Positions 35,740 to 43,042 of a stretch of 64,000 nt of DNA are shown here, piece by piece (the first letter of the stretch is position 1; every line of letters starts with the position of its first letter). Source of the stretch: Hypericibacter terrae (GTDB taxonomy: Bacteria; Pseudomonadota; Alphaproteobacteria; Dongiales; Dongiaceae); assembly GCF_008728855.1 (NCBI RefSeq), contig NZ_CP042906.1, positions 3,038,001 through 3,102,000 of the forward strand, read 5' to 3'. The notes below the pieces were generated by a model. That model saw only the letters and a program-made list of their open reading frames with translations, ran no database searches and had not been told where the DNA came from. The position numbers and the translations under genes are program-made.

Positions 35740-37299
35740 CTAGAACAAGGTGAAGGTCATCGGGATGCTGATGGTGAAGGCGAAGTCGGGGGACTGGTTG
35801 GTCAGGCCCGCCGAGGCATTGAACGTCAGACTCGTTCTGGGGCCGATTCCGACAGAGGTGCCGAGAATCAGGCGGGCGTCGTTGAAATCGCTTCCATCGA
35901 TCTTGTCGCCGTTCTGTGTCGTGGAGCTGACGATCTGGTCGTCGAATGACAAGTTCATGGAAACCAACTCGCTCAGCGCAATGTTGATTCCACCGAAAAA
36001 TTCGTACACGTCGCCTGGATCGATGTTCCCAAACTGCGAACCCTGATCTTGCTCGATATTGTATGTGAAGTTGAACCCCCCGAAGAAAACGACGGGATCG
36101 ACGCGCCAGACCATCGTAAAGCCGGAGGTTACGCCATAGAACCCGCTCCCTGTGGGGGGTTCATCGAGCACGACACGTCCGGTCCCGATGCTCTTGGTAT
36201 TGATGTCGAACGGGCTTTCGCCCGTGGGGAAGCGTGCCCCAACCTTAAGAATGACATCGGGAATGGAGCCGCCATCGCCGATGATCGGCTGATAGGAAAT
36301 GTCGCTCTGAATGTCGCCCAGTCCCCAATTGTCCGTGACGACCTTCTGCTGATTGGCCGTTCCCGCCCCGAAGATCTCGGAGTCCTGGCGATAGAGGCCC
36401 GGGACGATCGTATCGAGCTGGATCCGGTCGGTCAGGCCATATCGAGCGGTGGCCCTTGCGGTGACGATATTGCGCTTGATGTCGTTGACGTCGAGCGTGC
36501 CAATGATGATGGCATCGAAGATGGAAAAACCGCTGATCGCGATCTGATTGTTCGAATAGTAATCATACTCGATGCTGGGCTCTATCTGCAGCTGACCTGC
36601 GGGCAGCAGAACGCCGCCGCGCTCCAATAAGAGCTGCTCGGGCGCCTTCTCGGACTGCGGGCGATCCCCTTCGGCCGAACCTGCGGGTGCCGGAGCCGCC
36701 CCTCCGGAAGGCGCGGGCTCCGTCTGCTGCTGCTGCTGCTGATCTTCAGTGGGCGGCACCGGTATCACATCCTGAATGGCATAATAGGGTGTGCCCTGGT
36801 TACCAAGGTTGGGCATGCCCATCGATGCCGGCAAGACCGTCGGCGCGGCGTTTGCCTGGCGCTGAAGTTGCTGCAGTTGCTGCTGCTGCTGACGAAGGGT
36901 CTTTTCCTGCTCCGCCAGAATCTTCGCCTGCTCCTCGAGCTTGCGCGCCTGCTCATCCAGCATCTGCTGCTGGCGCTGCAGAATGGTGACCATATCCTGA
37001 TTGTTCGGGAGAGAACCCGAAGTCGTGTCCTGAGCTTGCGCGGACGCCGCAAATCCCACCCAGGTAGCGACGCTGGCCGCCAATGCGAGCGCGGCCCACC
37101 CTCGCCCCGGTGCTAGAAATCGGAATGTCCCATCGCGGCTTCGACCGACGAGCTTGGAACCCGTCGCCAAGCTTGGACGATTCTGCTGCTTGCTCAGGCC
37201 CGGCCAAACACAAATCGAGTGCGCATCAGAGTCTTCGGTCCCGCTGGATAGACGCGACCGCGCCCTGCGCTTCACTAAGCCCTGAGGATACGGACCCAT
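35740..37299 (-). CDS. FapF-like outer-membrane amyloid exporter (coiled coil plus beta-barrel)
   Basis: 519 residues from ATG 37299 (the frame opens at TTG 37365; the true start is uncertain, as about 60 residues precede the hydrophobic 'AALALAASVATWVGFAASAQA' signal). After the signal is a Gln-rich coiled coil, about residues 100-149 ('QQQMLDEQARKLEEQAKI', 'LRQQQQQLQQLQRQ'), a Pro/Gln linker, then from about 210 a beta-barrel with alternating strands ('IQLDTIVPGLYRQDSEIF', 'ITARATARYGL'-like segments) ending in 'SIPMTFTLF' with a C-terminal Phe. Coiled coil plus barrel, downstream of a C39 peptidase and repeat proteins, is the architecture of Pseudomonas FapF, which exports amyloid subunits. 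Separate generic 'transporter' annotation is the alternative. Confidence 0.75.
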   Translation of the reverse strand: MGPYPQGLVKRRARSRLSSGTEDSDAHSICVWPGLSKQQNRPSLATGSKLVGRSRDGTFRFLAPGRGWAALALAASVATWVGFAASAQAQDTTSGSLPNNQDMVTILQRQQQMLDEQARKLEEQAKILAEQEKTLRQQQQQLQQLQRQANAAPTVLPASMGMPNLGNQGTPYYAIQDVIPVPPTEDQQQQQQTEPAPSGGAAPAPAGSAEGDRPQSEKAPEQLLLERGGVLLPAGQLQIEPSIEYDYYSNNQIAISGFSIFDAIIIGTLDVNDIKRNIVTARATARYGLTDRIQLDTIVPGLYRQDSEIFGAGTANQQKVVTDNWGLGDIQSDISYQPIIGDGGSIPDVILKVGARFPTGESPFDINTKSIGTGRVVLDEPPTGSGFYGVTSGFTMVWRVDPVVFFGGFNFTYNIEQDQGSQFGNIDPGDVYEFFGGINIALSELVSMNLSFDDQIVSSTTQNGDKIDGSDFNDARLILGTSVGIGPRTSLTFNASAGLTNQSPDFAFTISIPMTFTLF

Positions 37300-37460
37300 A
37301 TTGGAACCATTGTTACGGCTCCAGGTCCGCGCAAACTCCCCCTGTGCACTTGGTATGCCGGTCAAGCTCTCTCCCCAATTCTGAAGGTCAATCGAGAGGG
37401 CCTTGACCTACAACAATATCACTACTCCCGCCGTAAGGCGAGACCGAAATCCCACAACCT

Positions 37461-37961
37461 TCAGTGCGTGAATGCGCTCGTCAGCATGCTCTGGACTGCC
37501 GGTACGTCCGCTGAATTGGCGACGTCGATGATCGCAACCTGGACGAACAGGTTCTGGTTGACGACGTTGAAGCTGCTGTGATCGAGATTGGCGATCTGGA
37601 ATACGCCCGTGGCCCCGTTGAAGCTGCCGATCGCGGTCTGGATATTCACGGTGCCATCGCCCACGGTGACCGTCGGATCGGGTGCTCCCGTCGTGACCCC
37701 GGAGCCAGCACTGCCCGTATTGGAGAGATTCTCCAGCGTCCCCGACATGATCACATTGAAACCGAAGCCAGCGTAGCCGCCCCGCAACTCACCCATCTGG
37801 TTGTCGCTCAAGGGCGTCGCCCAGGCGACCATCTGGGCCAGCGCATCCAAAGGTTTCGGCTCGAGCTCGCCCGCGGCTGCTGGCAAGGCGCCGGCCATCA
37901 AAAGGGCCGCGCCAAGCGCCAAGGTCGATGTCCGCAACATGGCTACCCCCGTTCGATTCAT
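37461..37961 (-). CDS. Small exported protein with double-glycine motif (FapE-position)
   Basis: 166 residues from ATG 37961, which has GGAG seven bases upstream (TTG 37982 and ATG 37973 are possible). Signal peptide 'STLALGAALLMAGALPAAAG'. At about residues 49-62 is 'TPLSDNQMGELRGG', resembling the L-S-x-x-x-M/L-x-x-L-x-GG leader cleaved by C39 peptidases. The rest is rich in Gly, Asn, Thr and Val ('GFNVIMSGTLENLSN', 'NVVNQNLFVQVAIIDVAN'). It follows the C39 gene by 17 bp and precedes the FapF-like gene, the position of fapE. Sequence identity with FapE is not evident by eye. Confidence 0.7.
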   Translation of the reverse strand: MNRTGVAMLRTSTLALGAALLMAGALPAAAGELEPKPLDALAQMVAWATPLSDNQMGELRGGYAGFGFNVIMSGTLENLSNTGSAGSGVTTGAPDPTVTVGDGTVNIQTAIGSFNGATGVFQIANLDHSSFNVVNQNLFVQVAIIDVANSADVPAVQSMLTSAFTH

Positions 37962-37978
37962 GGGTTTCTCCATAGGGT

Positions 37979-38671
37979 TCAAAATTCTCCAGAGAGATGG
38001 TCGATCTGGCCCGTATAGCGTTGGATGAGAGGTACGACTTCGCGGGGTCGGCCGCTCAACGAGCCGTCGGCGGAGAACCCGCTAAGTCCCGTGTATTTGT
38101 CGCTGACAAACACCAGAATCACGCCGTCCCATTCCTCGGTGAACCGCTCCAGCGACCGCGAGCGGTTGCCGAAAGCGGGGTCGGCGATATAGACCTGCCC
38201 TTGCGACACGCCCTTGAACACGACGAAGTGCTTGTAGCCGCGCACGGTGATGAGCGTCAGGGCCGGGACCTTCAGTTTCGCGAGCTTCTCCACGCTGTCG
38301 AGGCGGAATCCGCCGGCGCTGAATCCGAGCGATTCCCCCAAATGCTTGAGCTCGAGCATCGAGAAACCCATGCCGTTGATCTGCTTCTTTTCGTCTTCCG
38401 AGCTCCTCGCAAGGATCCCCTCGATGATCTTTTTCTCGTCGGTATCCACGCCCCAGTAATATTTCATCAGCGTCGCCAAAGCGGCGGCACCGCAGCTGAT
38501 GTCGTAGCCCTGCTTGACGACCTGCTTGAACCGAAGCGCGAAATAACTGGTGACCGGAGCGTTGATCATCTGGCCGCCCGGCAACCTCACCGGTTGTTGC
38601 TCGGCGCCCGCGGGCGCCGCTTGCAGCAATAACGCCAGGCAGCCCGCGGCAAGGAAACCGAGGCGCCTCAT
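37979..38671 (-). CDS. C39 family cysteine peptidase (FapD-like)
   Basis: A 230-residue exported peptidase. Signal peptide 'GFLAAGCLALLLQAAPAGA'. Catalytic residues: Gln54 and Cys60 in 'KQGYDISCGAAALATLMKYY', His148 in 'RGYKHFVVFKG' and Asp164 in 'VYIADPAFGN'. C39 peptidases cut after Gly-Gly leaders; FapD is the C39 protease of Fap amyloid operons. Its start overlaps the upstream repeat-protein stop (ATGA), and the next gene follows at 17 bp, so it is within the operon. Confidence 0.88.
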   Translation of the reverse strand: MRRLGFLAAGCLALLLQAAPAGAEQQPVRLPGGQMINAPVTSYFALRFKQVVKQGYDISCGAAALATLMKYYWGVDTDEKKIIEGILARSSEDEKKQINGMGFSMLELKHLGESLGFSAGGFRLDSVEKLAKLKVPALTLITVRGYKHFVVFKGVSQGQVYIADPAFGNRSRSLERFTEEWDGVILVFVSDKYTGLSGFSADGSLSGRPREVVPLIQRYTGQIDHLSGEF

Positions 38672-39456
38672 GGCGCACCCATCGTCGTGACTGACACGCC
38701 GATCACCTGCGTGACGCGGTTCAGGTCGCCGGTGACCTGGCTGATCTGGGCGATGCCGGTAAAGTCGTTGAAGGAATCGGCAAGCGTGTTGTTCCCCGTG
38801 GCTTCCGGCCCTTGCAGCGTCTTGCTGTTGTCCTGGCTCGTGCCAATCTGCCCCAGCTGCGCATCGCCCATCTGGATCGCGTCGGGTCCGACATTCAATC
38901 CGATACCGATGGCCACGACGGTGAGTTGCTGGTTCATATTTCCCGCAGTCTGGTTGATACCGACGATGCCGGTGCCGTTGTTGAAGCTGTTCTGGATCGA
39001 CACTTCGCTCGCACCCGGGTCGATGAGCGTCAGCGTGTTGCCGCGCAGTTCCTGAACCGTATTGATGTCGATGGTGACGAGGCCCACACCGCCGACGGCA
39101 TCGGCCGCCGCAATAGCCCGGATGTTGGCCTGCTGATTCATATTGCCGGCTTCCTGGTTGATGCTCAGCACCCCCCGCAGGAAGTTGCCGCTGTCGGTGA
39201 AGTCGATGGACAGGTCGCCGCCTTGCTGCGTGACCACGGCGCCGACCAGGCTCTGCACGGCGTCGACATTGACCTCGGCATCGCCGATCGGCGTGTTGGC
39301 AATGGCCGACACCCCGTCCACGCCCGACATCGTGAGGAGCAACCCCGCATCGGGGCTCATAACCAGCGTATTGGGCGGATCCGCGGCAAGCGCCGCTCCG
39401 GTCCAGCCGGCAGCCATAAAAACGAACGAGGCGAATGGCAGAATCGCGGCTCTCAT
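38668..39456 (-). CDS. Asn/Gln repeat exported protein 4 (amyloid-subunit-like)
   Basis: A 262-residue exported protein (signal 'LPFASFVFMAAGWTGAALAA'). Three degenerate repeats centre on 'VLSINQEAGNMNQQANIRAI' (about 95-115), 'IVGINQTAGNMNQQLTVVAI' (about 164-183) and 'IAQISQVTGDLNRVTQVIGV' (about 235-254). It lacks the 'KDITVTE' N-terminal block of the other three and is the most divergent, so it may be a nucleator (FapB-like) or a minor subunit. Coupled by ATGA to the C39 peptidase; separated by 146 bp and a hairpin from the upstream subunit gene. Confidence 0.78.
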   Translation of the reverse strand: MRAAILPFASFVFMAAGWTGAALAADPPNTLVMSPDAGLLLTMSGVDGVSAIANTPIGDAEVNVDAVQSLVGAVVTQQGGDLSIDFTDSGNFLRGVLSINQEAGNMNQQANIRAIAAADAVGGVGLVTIDINTVQELRGNTLTLIDPGASEVSIQNSFNNGTGIVGINQTAGNMNQQLTVVAIGIGLNVGPDAIQMGDAQLGQIGTSQDNSKTLQGPEATGNNTLADSFNDFTGIAQISQVTGDLNRVTQVIGVSVTTMGAP

Positions 39457-39480
39457 ATCACACCCTATGTTCCCGTGACA

Positions 39481-39500
39481 AAGGCCTCATCGGAGGCCTT
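39481..39500 (-). terminator. Hairpin between major subunits and processing/export genes
   Basis: AAGGCCTC-ATCG-GAGGCCTT is a perfect 8-bp stem with a 4-base loop in the only large gap of the operon. No long T-tract follows on the minus strand (TTTGT), so partial attenuation or mRNA stabilisation, giving more subunit than exporter, is likely. Confidence 0.5.
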
Positions 39501-39602
39501 CGCGCTTGGCGTGAATAAAGACGAGGCGAGAATGAGCGAAAGAAAATGGGGAGAGAGAAGCGCATCGCGGGATTCTCCCTCCCCATGTCGAAAGAAGACT
39601 GG

Positions 39603-40565
39603 TTACGGGACTCCACCCGCCGACGCGTTACCCAAGATGGCGCCAGAGACCGTCGCAGCGAGGCTGACGACGTTGCCCTGGTTGTTCATATTGCCGTTCG
39701 ACTGATTGACGTTGATGATGCCCGTGTTGCCGTTGACCGAATTGTCGATCAGGCCCCGCTTCACCGTCTCCACCTCGAAGACCGTGTTGCCGCTGTTGGT
39801 CTGACCCAGTGCCCCTTCGGACATGGCCACCTGCGCCTCCAACCCGACCGCGGCCGCAACGCCGTTGGTCTGGTTGTTCATGTTGCCGGCATTCTGGTTG
39901 ACGTTCATCACGCCGGCATTGCCGTTGATCGAATCCTGGATCGTTGACGTTTTATTGGCGTCTAACTGATCCGCGGTGACGGAGTTGACGTTGACGGTGC
40001 CATTCGTGCCATCACCCAACTCAGCGCCATTGACGCGGGCAATTTCGAAGTCGGTGACCGAGTTGTTGGTATTGGACTGGTCTCCCTCGGCCTGCGCGTC
40101 GGCGAACGAAGGCAGATCGGTGATTCCGGCGACCGAAACCACGTTGCCCTGATTCGTCATGTTGCCGACATCCTGGTTAAAGCCCCAGACACCGGTATTG
40201 CCGTTGCCGGAGCCGTCCATTACCGCCGACAGATGGATGTTGAAATCGGTCACGTGCGGGATGCGATTGTCCAAATTCGCCGGTGTGTTCTGCTGGCCGT
40301 TGTTCTGATCGACGGGCCCGCCGACCACCGCACCGTCATTGGTCACGTTCATCAGCGCCTGCGCTTCGGCCGCGGCTTCTGGCGTGATGACCGCACTCAC
40401 GACGATATCGATCGTCTTGTGGATCGTGATGTTCTCGGTAACCGTGATGTCTTTGTTCTTGGTGATGTTAGCAACCACGTTCACGTCAGCCTTCGCCGGC
40501 ATCGCAGCAGCGAGCAGGATCAGAGCTAACGCCGAACCGGCGGTCGCATAGAGAGCTTTCTTCAT
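39603..40565 (-). CDS. Asn/Gln repeat exported protein 3 (Fap amyloid-subunit-like)
   Basis: A 320-residue protein: signal peptide to about residue 26, then a Thr/Ile-rich block 'VNVVANITKNKDITVTENIT' shared with the next two genes, then three repeats at about 121-146, 213-238 and 278-304 of the form 'GNTGIINVNQSNGNMNNQGN'. A linker 'MSEGALGQTNSGNT' recurs in the paralogues. No Cys. Repeats with Val-Asn-Gln and Gly-Asn-x-Asn-x-Gln-x-Asn spacing resemble FapC/FapB repeats. RBS AGGAGA at -12. Confidence 0.82.
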   Translation of the reverse strand: MKKALYATAGSALALILLAAAMPAKADVNVVANITKNKDITVTENITIHKTIDIVVSAVITPEAAAEAQALMNVTNDGAVVGGPVDQNNGQQNTPANLDNRIPHVTDFNIHLSAVMDGSGNGNTGVWGFNQDVGNMTNQGNVVSVAGITDLPSFADAQAEGDQSNTNNSVTDFEIARVNGAELGDGTNGTVNVNSVTADQLDANKTSTIQDSINGNAGVMNVNQNAGNMNNQTNGVAAAVGLEAQVAMSEGALGQTNSGNTVFEVETVKRGLIDNSVNGNTGIINVNQSNGNMNNQGNVVSLAATVSGAILGNASAGGVP

Positions 40566-40591
40566 GACTATGTCTCCTATCTGCCTGTCGC

Positions 40592-41635
40592 TTACTGAAG
40601 CGCCGAATGAGCGCCGCCCAAACCGACACCGCCACCGCCGTCAATGAAGGAGGCGGAGAAGATGTTGGCCTGGTTCGCCATATTGCCGGCCGCCTGGTTC
40701 ACGCCGCCGACGCCGACATTGCCGTTGAGCGAGTCGGTCATCGACGCATTCTTCTCGACGCCGTACTCATAAACAGTGCCGAACGGGCTGTGCCCATTCT
40801 CCGATGATCCGGCATTGGTGTTCACCTGGCCCAACGCGGCCTCGGAGAGCGCAAAGCCCGCCAGATTGACGGCCACTGCCAGTGCCTCGGAATTGGCCTG
40901 GTTGTTCATGTTGCCGGCGTTCTGGTTGACGTTGATGATGCCGACGTTGTCGTTGATCGAACCGATGATCGAAGCGGACTCGTTTGGTGTGCCGCCGCGA
41001 TAGTCCACCGGGGAGCTCGGCGACGAATCCGGAGATGCCGGAGTCTGAGGGATCTCGCCATGGTAGACGAAGTTGCCCTCGTTGATCTGCTGCGCCTCGG
41101 ACTGCGAATTCACCAGCACTCCGTTCGTCGTATCCGCGACATCGTTGACAGGAGGTAGAGCCGTCGCGGGTGTGGCAACGGCCAGAGCGACTTGGTTGCC
41201 CTGGTTTGACATGTTGCCGACATCCTGGTTCACGCCGACGATGCCCGTATTCCTGTTGGTGGAATTGTTCATCGTCGCATCGAGATGGATGCCCATGGTG
41301 TTGACGTCAGCGATGTCGCCATTCAGCAGGTTATGCGCTGAATCGACGTCGTTGTTCGAGCTGGTCTGGTTGACGATGGCATCCGCCTCCGCCGCCGACC
41401 TATAGACTAAGGTCACCGGATCGACGCCTTCGAGGGCGCCGGTCTGAGGATTGATGACCGGGACGCCCACCTTGAGATCCACCACCTTCGTGATCGTGAT
41501 GGTCTCGGTGATCGTCGTGTCCTTCGTCTTGGTGATGTTGGCGAGGACGGTGACGTCAGCCTTGGCCGGAATGCTCGAGCAGAGCAGAGCCAAAGCCAGC
41601 GCCGAACCGGCGGTCGCTAAAAGTGCGTTTTTCAT
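40592..41635 (-). CDS. Asn/Gln repeat exported protein 2 (Fap amyloid-subunit-like)
   Basis: A 347-residue paralogue. Signal peptide 'SALALALLCSSIPAKA', N-terminal block 'VLANITKTKDTTITETITIT', repeats about 128-152, 228-254 and 303-329 (for example 'NVGIINVNQNAGNMNNQANS', 'GVGGVNQAAGNMANQANI'), and the linker 'LSEAALGQVNTN'. Variable Pro/Ser-rich spacer between repeats 1 and 2 ('TPASPDSSPSSPVDYRGG'). 26 bp separate it from the next gene; AGGAGA ribosome binding site. Confidence 0.82.
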   Translation of the reverse strand: MKNALLATAGSALALALLCSSIPAKADVTVLANITKTKDTTITETITITKVVDLKVGVPVINPQTGALEGVDPVTLVYRSAAEADAIVNQTSSNNDVDSAHNLLNGDIADVNTMGIHLDATMNNSTNRNTGIVGVNQDVGNMSNQGNQVALAVATPATALPPVNDVADTTNGVLVNSQSEAQQINEGNFVYHGEIPQTPASPDSSPSSPVDYRGGTPNESASIIGSINDNVGIINVNQNAGNMNNQANSEALAVAVNLAGFALSEAALGQVNTNAGSSENGHSPFGTVYEYGVEKNASMTDSLNGNVGVGGVNQAAGNMANQANIFSASFIDGGGGVGLGGAHSALQ

Positions 41636-41649
41636 GGCTGGTTCTCCTC

Positions 41650-42609
41650 TCAGAAGCTGCTGGCGCCGACGACAACAAAGGCCGCGGAGACGTTGTTGGC
41701 CTGGTTAGACATATTCCCCGCGCTCTGATTGACGCCGACGATGCCGACATTGTCGTTCACCGATCCGTCGATCGTGGCTGACTTGTGGATGCCGATGACC
41801 TCACCGCTATCGGCCACGCCATTCGCGTCCGATTCCCAGTTATGGTTGCCGGTATTGAGCTGTCCGAGATCTGCCTCAGACAGTGCGACACCGCCGCCCT
41901 GTGTTCCACTGGTCAGCAGGCTGACAGCCAGCGATACGTTGTTCGCCTGGTTGCCATTGTTGCCGACGGCCTGGTTCACGTTGACGAGGCCCGTGTTGCC
42001 ATTGATCGAATTCGTGATCACCGCATCGCGGAACAACAGATTGACGGCGTCCACGGTGTTGGGATCAAGTCCGATGCCAATAATGGTCTCGCCGGATTCG
42101 ATAGGAACGTTGTAGGCGCCGTTCTTCTGATCGACATGCGCCTGCGAGTTCGCGAAGCTGCTGTCACCCACTGCCTGTGGTGACGGCGGCGGCACTGCCG
42201 GCGGAAGCGGCGTCGGACCAGGGGACGTGTCGAAATCCCAGGCAACCGAAACCGCGTTGCCTTGGTTGTTCATGTTGCCGGACGCCTGGTTGACGTTGAC
42301 GATGCCGTTGTTCGCACCACCGGTCCCGCCACCGATCGAATTGCTGATCGTGTCATTTTTCTCGGCGCAGTTCCCGCAGTCGAGATTGCCGTAATTCGCC
42401 TGGTTGATGATCCCGGTTGACTCGGCCGCCTTGCCCGGCACCGATCCAACGACCGCAATCAGATCGACGGTCTTTGTGATCGTCACCGTCTCCGTCACCG
42501 TGATGTCCTTCGTCTTGTTGATATTGGCCAAGACGTTGACGTCAGCCGATGCCGAATTGACGATGAAGAGCGCGCAGCCTGCCACCCCCGCTAAGAGTAC
42601 TTTCTTCAT
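41650..42609 (-). CDS. Asn/Gln repeat exported protein 1 (Fap amyloid-subunit-like), first gene of operon
   Basis: A 319-residue paralogue and the promoter-proximal gene. Signal peptide to about 22, block 'VNVLANINKTKDITVTETVT', repeats about 100-123, 203-228 and 285-310 ('GIVNVNQASGNMNNQGNA', 'GLVNVNQAVGNNGNQANN', 'GIVGVNQSAGNMSNQANN'), linker 'LSEADLGQLNTGNH'. Unusually it has two Cys, 'LDCGNCAEKND' (about 77-81), as C-X2-C; Fap subunits typically also contain a CxxC. Pro-rich spacer 'PTPLPPAVPPPSPQAV' between repeats 1 and 2. Likely surface amyloid component. Confidence 0.83.
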   Translation of the reverse strand: MKKVLLAGVAGCALFIVNSASADVNVLANINKTKDITVTETVTITKTVDLIAVVGSVPGKAAESTGIINQANYGNLDCGNCAEKNDTISNSIGGGTGGANNGIVNVNQASGNMNNQGNAVSVAWDFDTSPGPTPLPPAVPPPSPQAVGDSSFANSQAHVDQKNGAYNVPIESGETIIGIGLDPNTVDAVNLLFRDAVITNSINGNTGLVNVNQAVGNNGNQANNVSLAVSLLTSGTQGGGVALSEADLGQLNTGNHNWESDANGVADSGEVIGIHKSATIDGSVNDNVGIVGVNQSAGNMSNQANNVSAAFVVVGASSF

Positions 42610-43042
42610 GTTGGCTCCCCGTTTCCGGTTGTGGATGCAGCTATTTCTAGTTCCGGCATGCTGCGCTCCGGGGGAGTCCGCCGCATTAACCTAAGTTAGG
42701 AAATCGTAAAGCTTCTTAAAAAGTTCTCGAACTTGTTGCCGATGTACCGCCCGCAAGCTGTTGCGGCCGGATTTGACCGCTACCGCTATCTGTGCGCAGC
42801 ACCTGCCAGATGGACCCACCCGGCCCGAGGGCCCCATGGGTCGGGCTTCCTCCCTGGAGAAGATCTTCCAGGACCCCGCCCCTCTAGAGGACGCGGTGCG
42901 GGGTCCGCGGTCACCCTTGCCGTCGGAACGAGAGCTCGATTAGTGCCTTTGATCCCGGTGTGGTCCGGAACCGGCATGGGCACTTCCGTGGCGCAAGAGT
43001 TTGGCGCTAAATGCCAATGGTCGATTTTTGGAGTTGGCGACC
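42610..43042. promoter_or_regulatory. Divergent promoter region of the amyloid operon and SapC gene
   Basis: About 430 bases with an AT-rich core at 42680-42740. It contains the palindromes CCTAAGTTAGG (42690-42700) and AAGTTC-TC-GAACTT (42721-42734), spaced about 32 bp (three helical turns) apart on centre and 80-130 bases upstream of the first subunit ATG. Both are candidate operators. GC-rich sequence from 42810 to 42930 holds no gene I can support. Confidence 0.5.

Noticed and set aside
39603-42609. Possible CRISPR array or tandem DNA repeat
   Set aside because: The repeated pattern is protein-level (VNQ/GNMNNQ repeats about 80-100 residues apart), with varying DNA and no spacers of constant length.
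38668-42609. Curli (CsgA/CsgB) system
   Set aside because: Repeats lack the curlin S-x5-Q-x-G-x-x-N-x5-Q pattern, and there is no CsgG lipoprotein; the C39 peptidase and barrel point to Fap.
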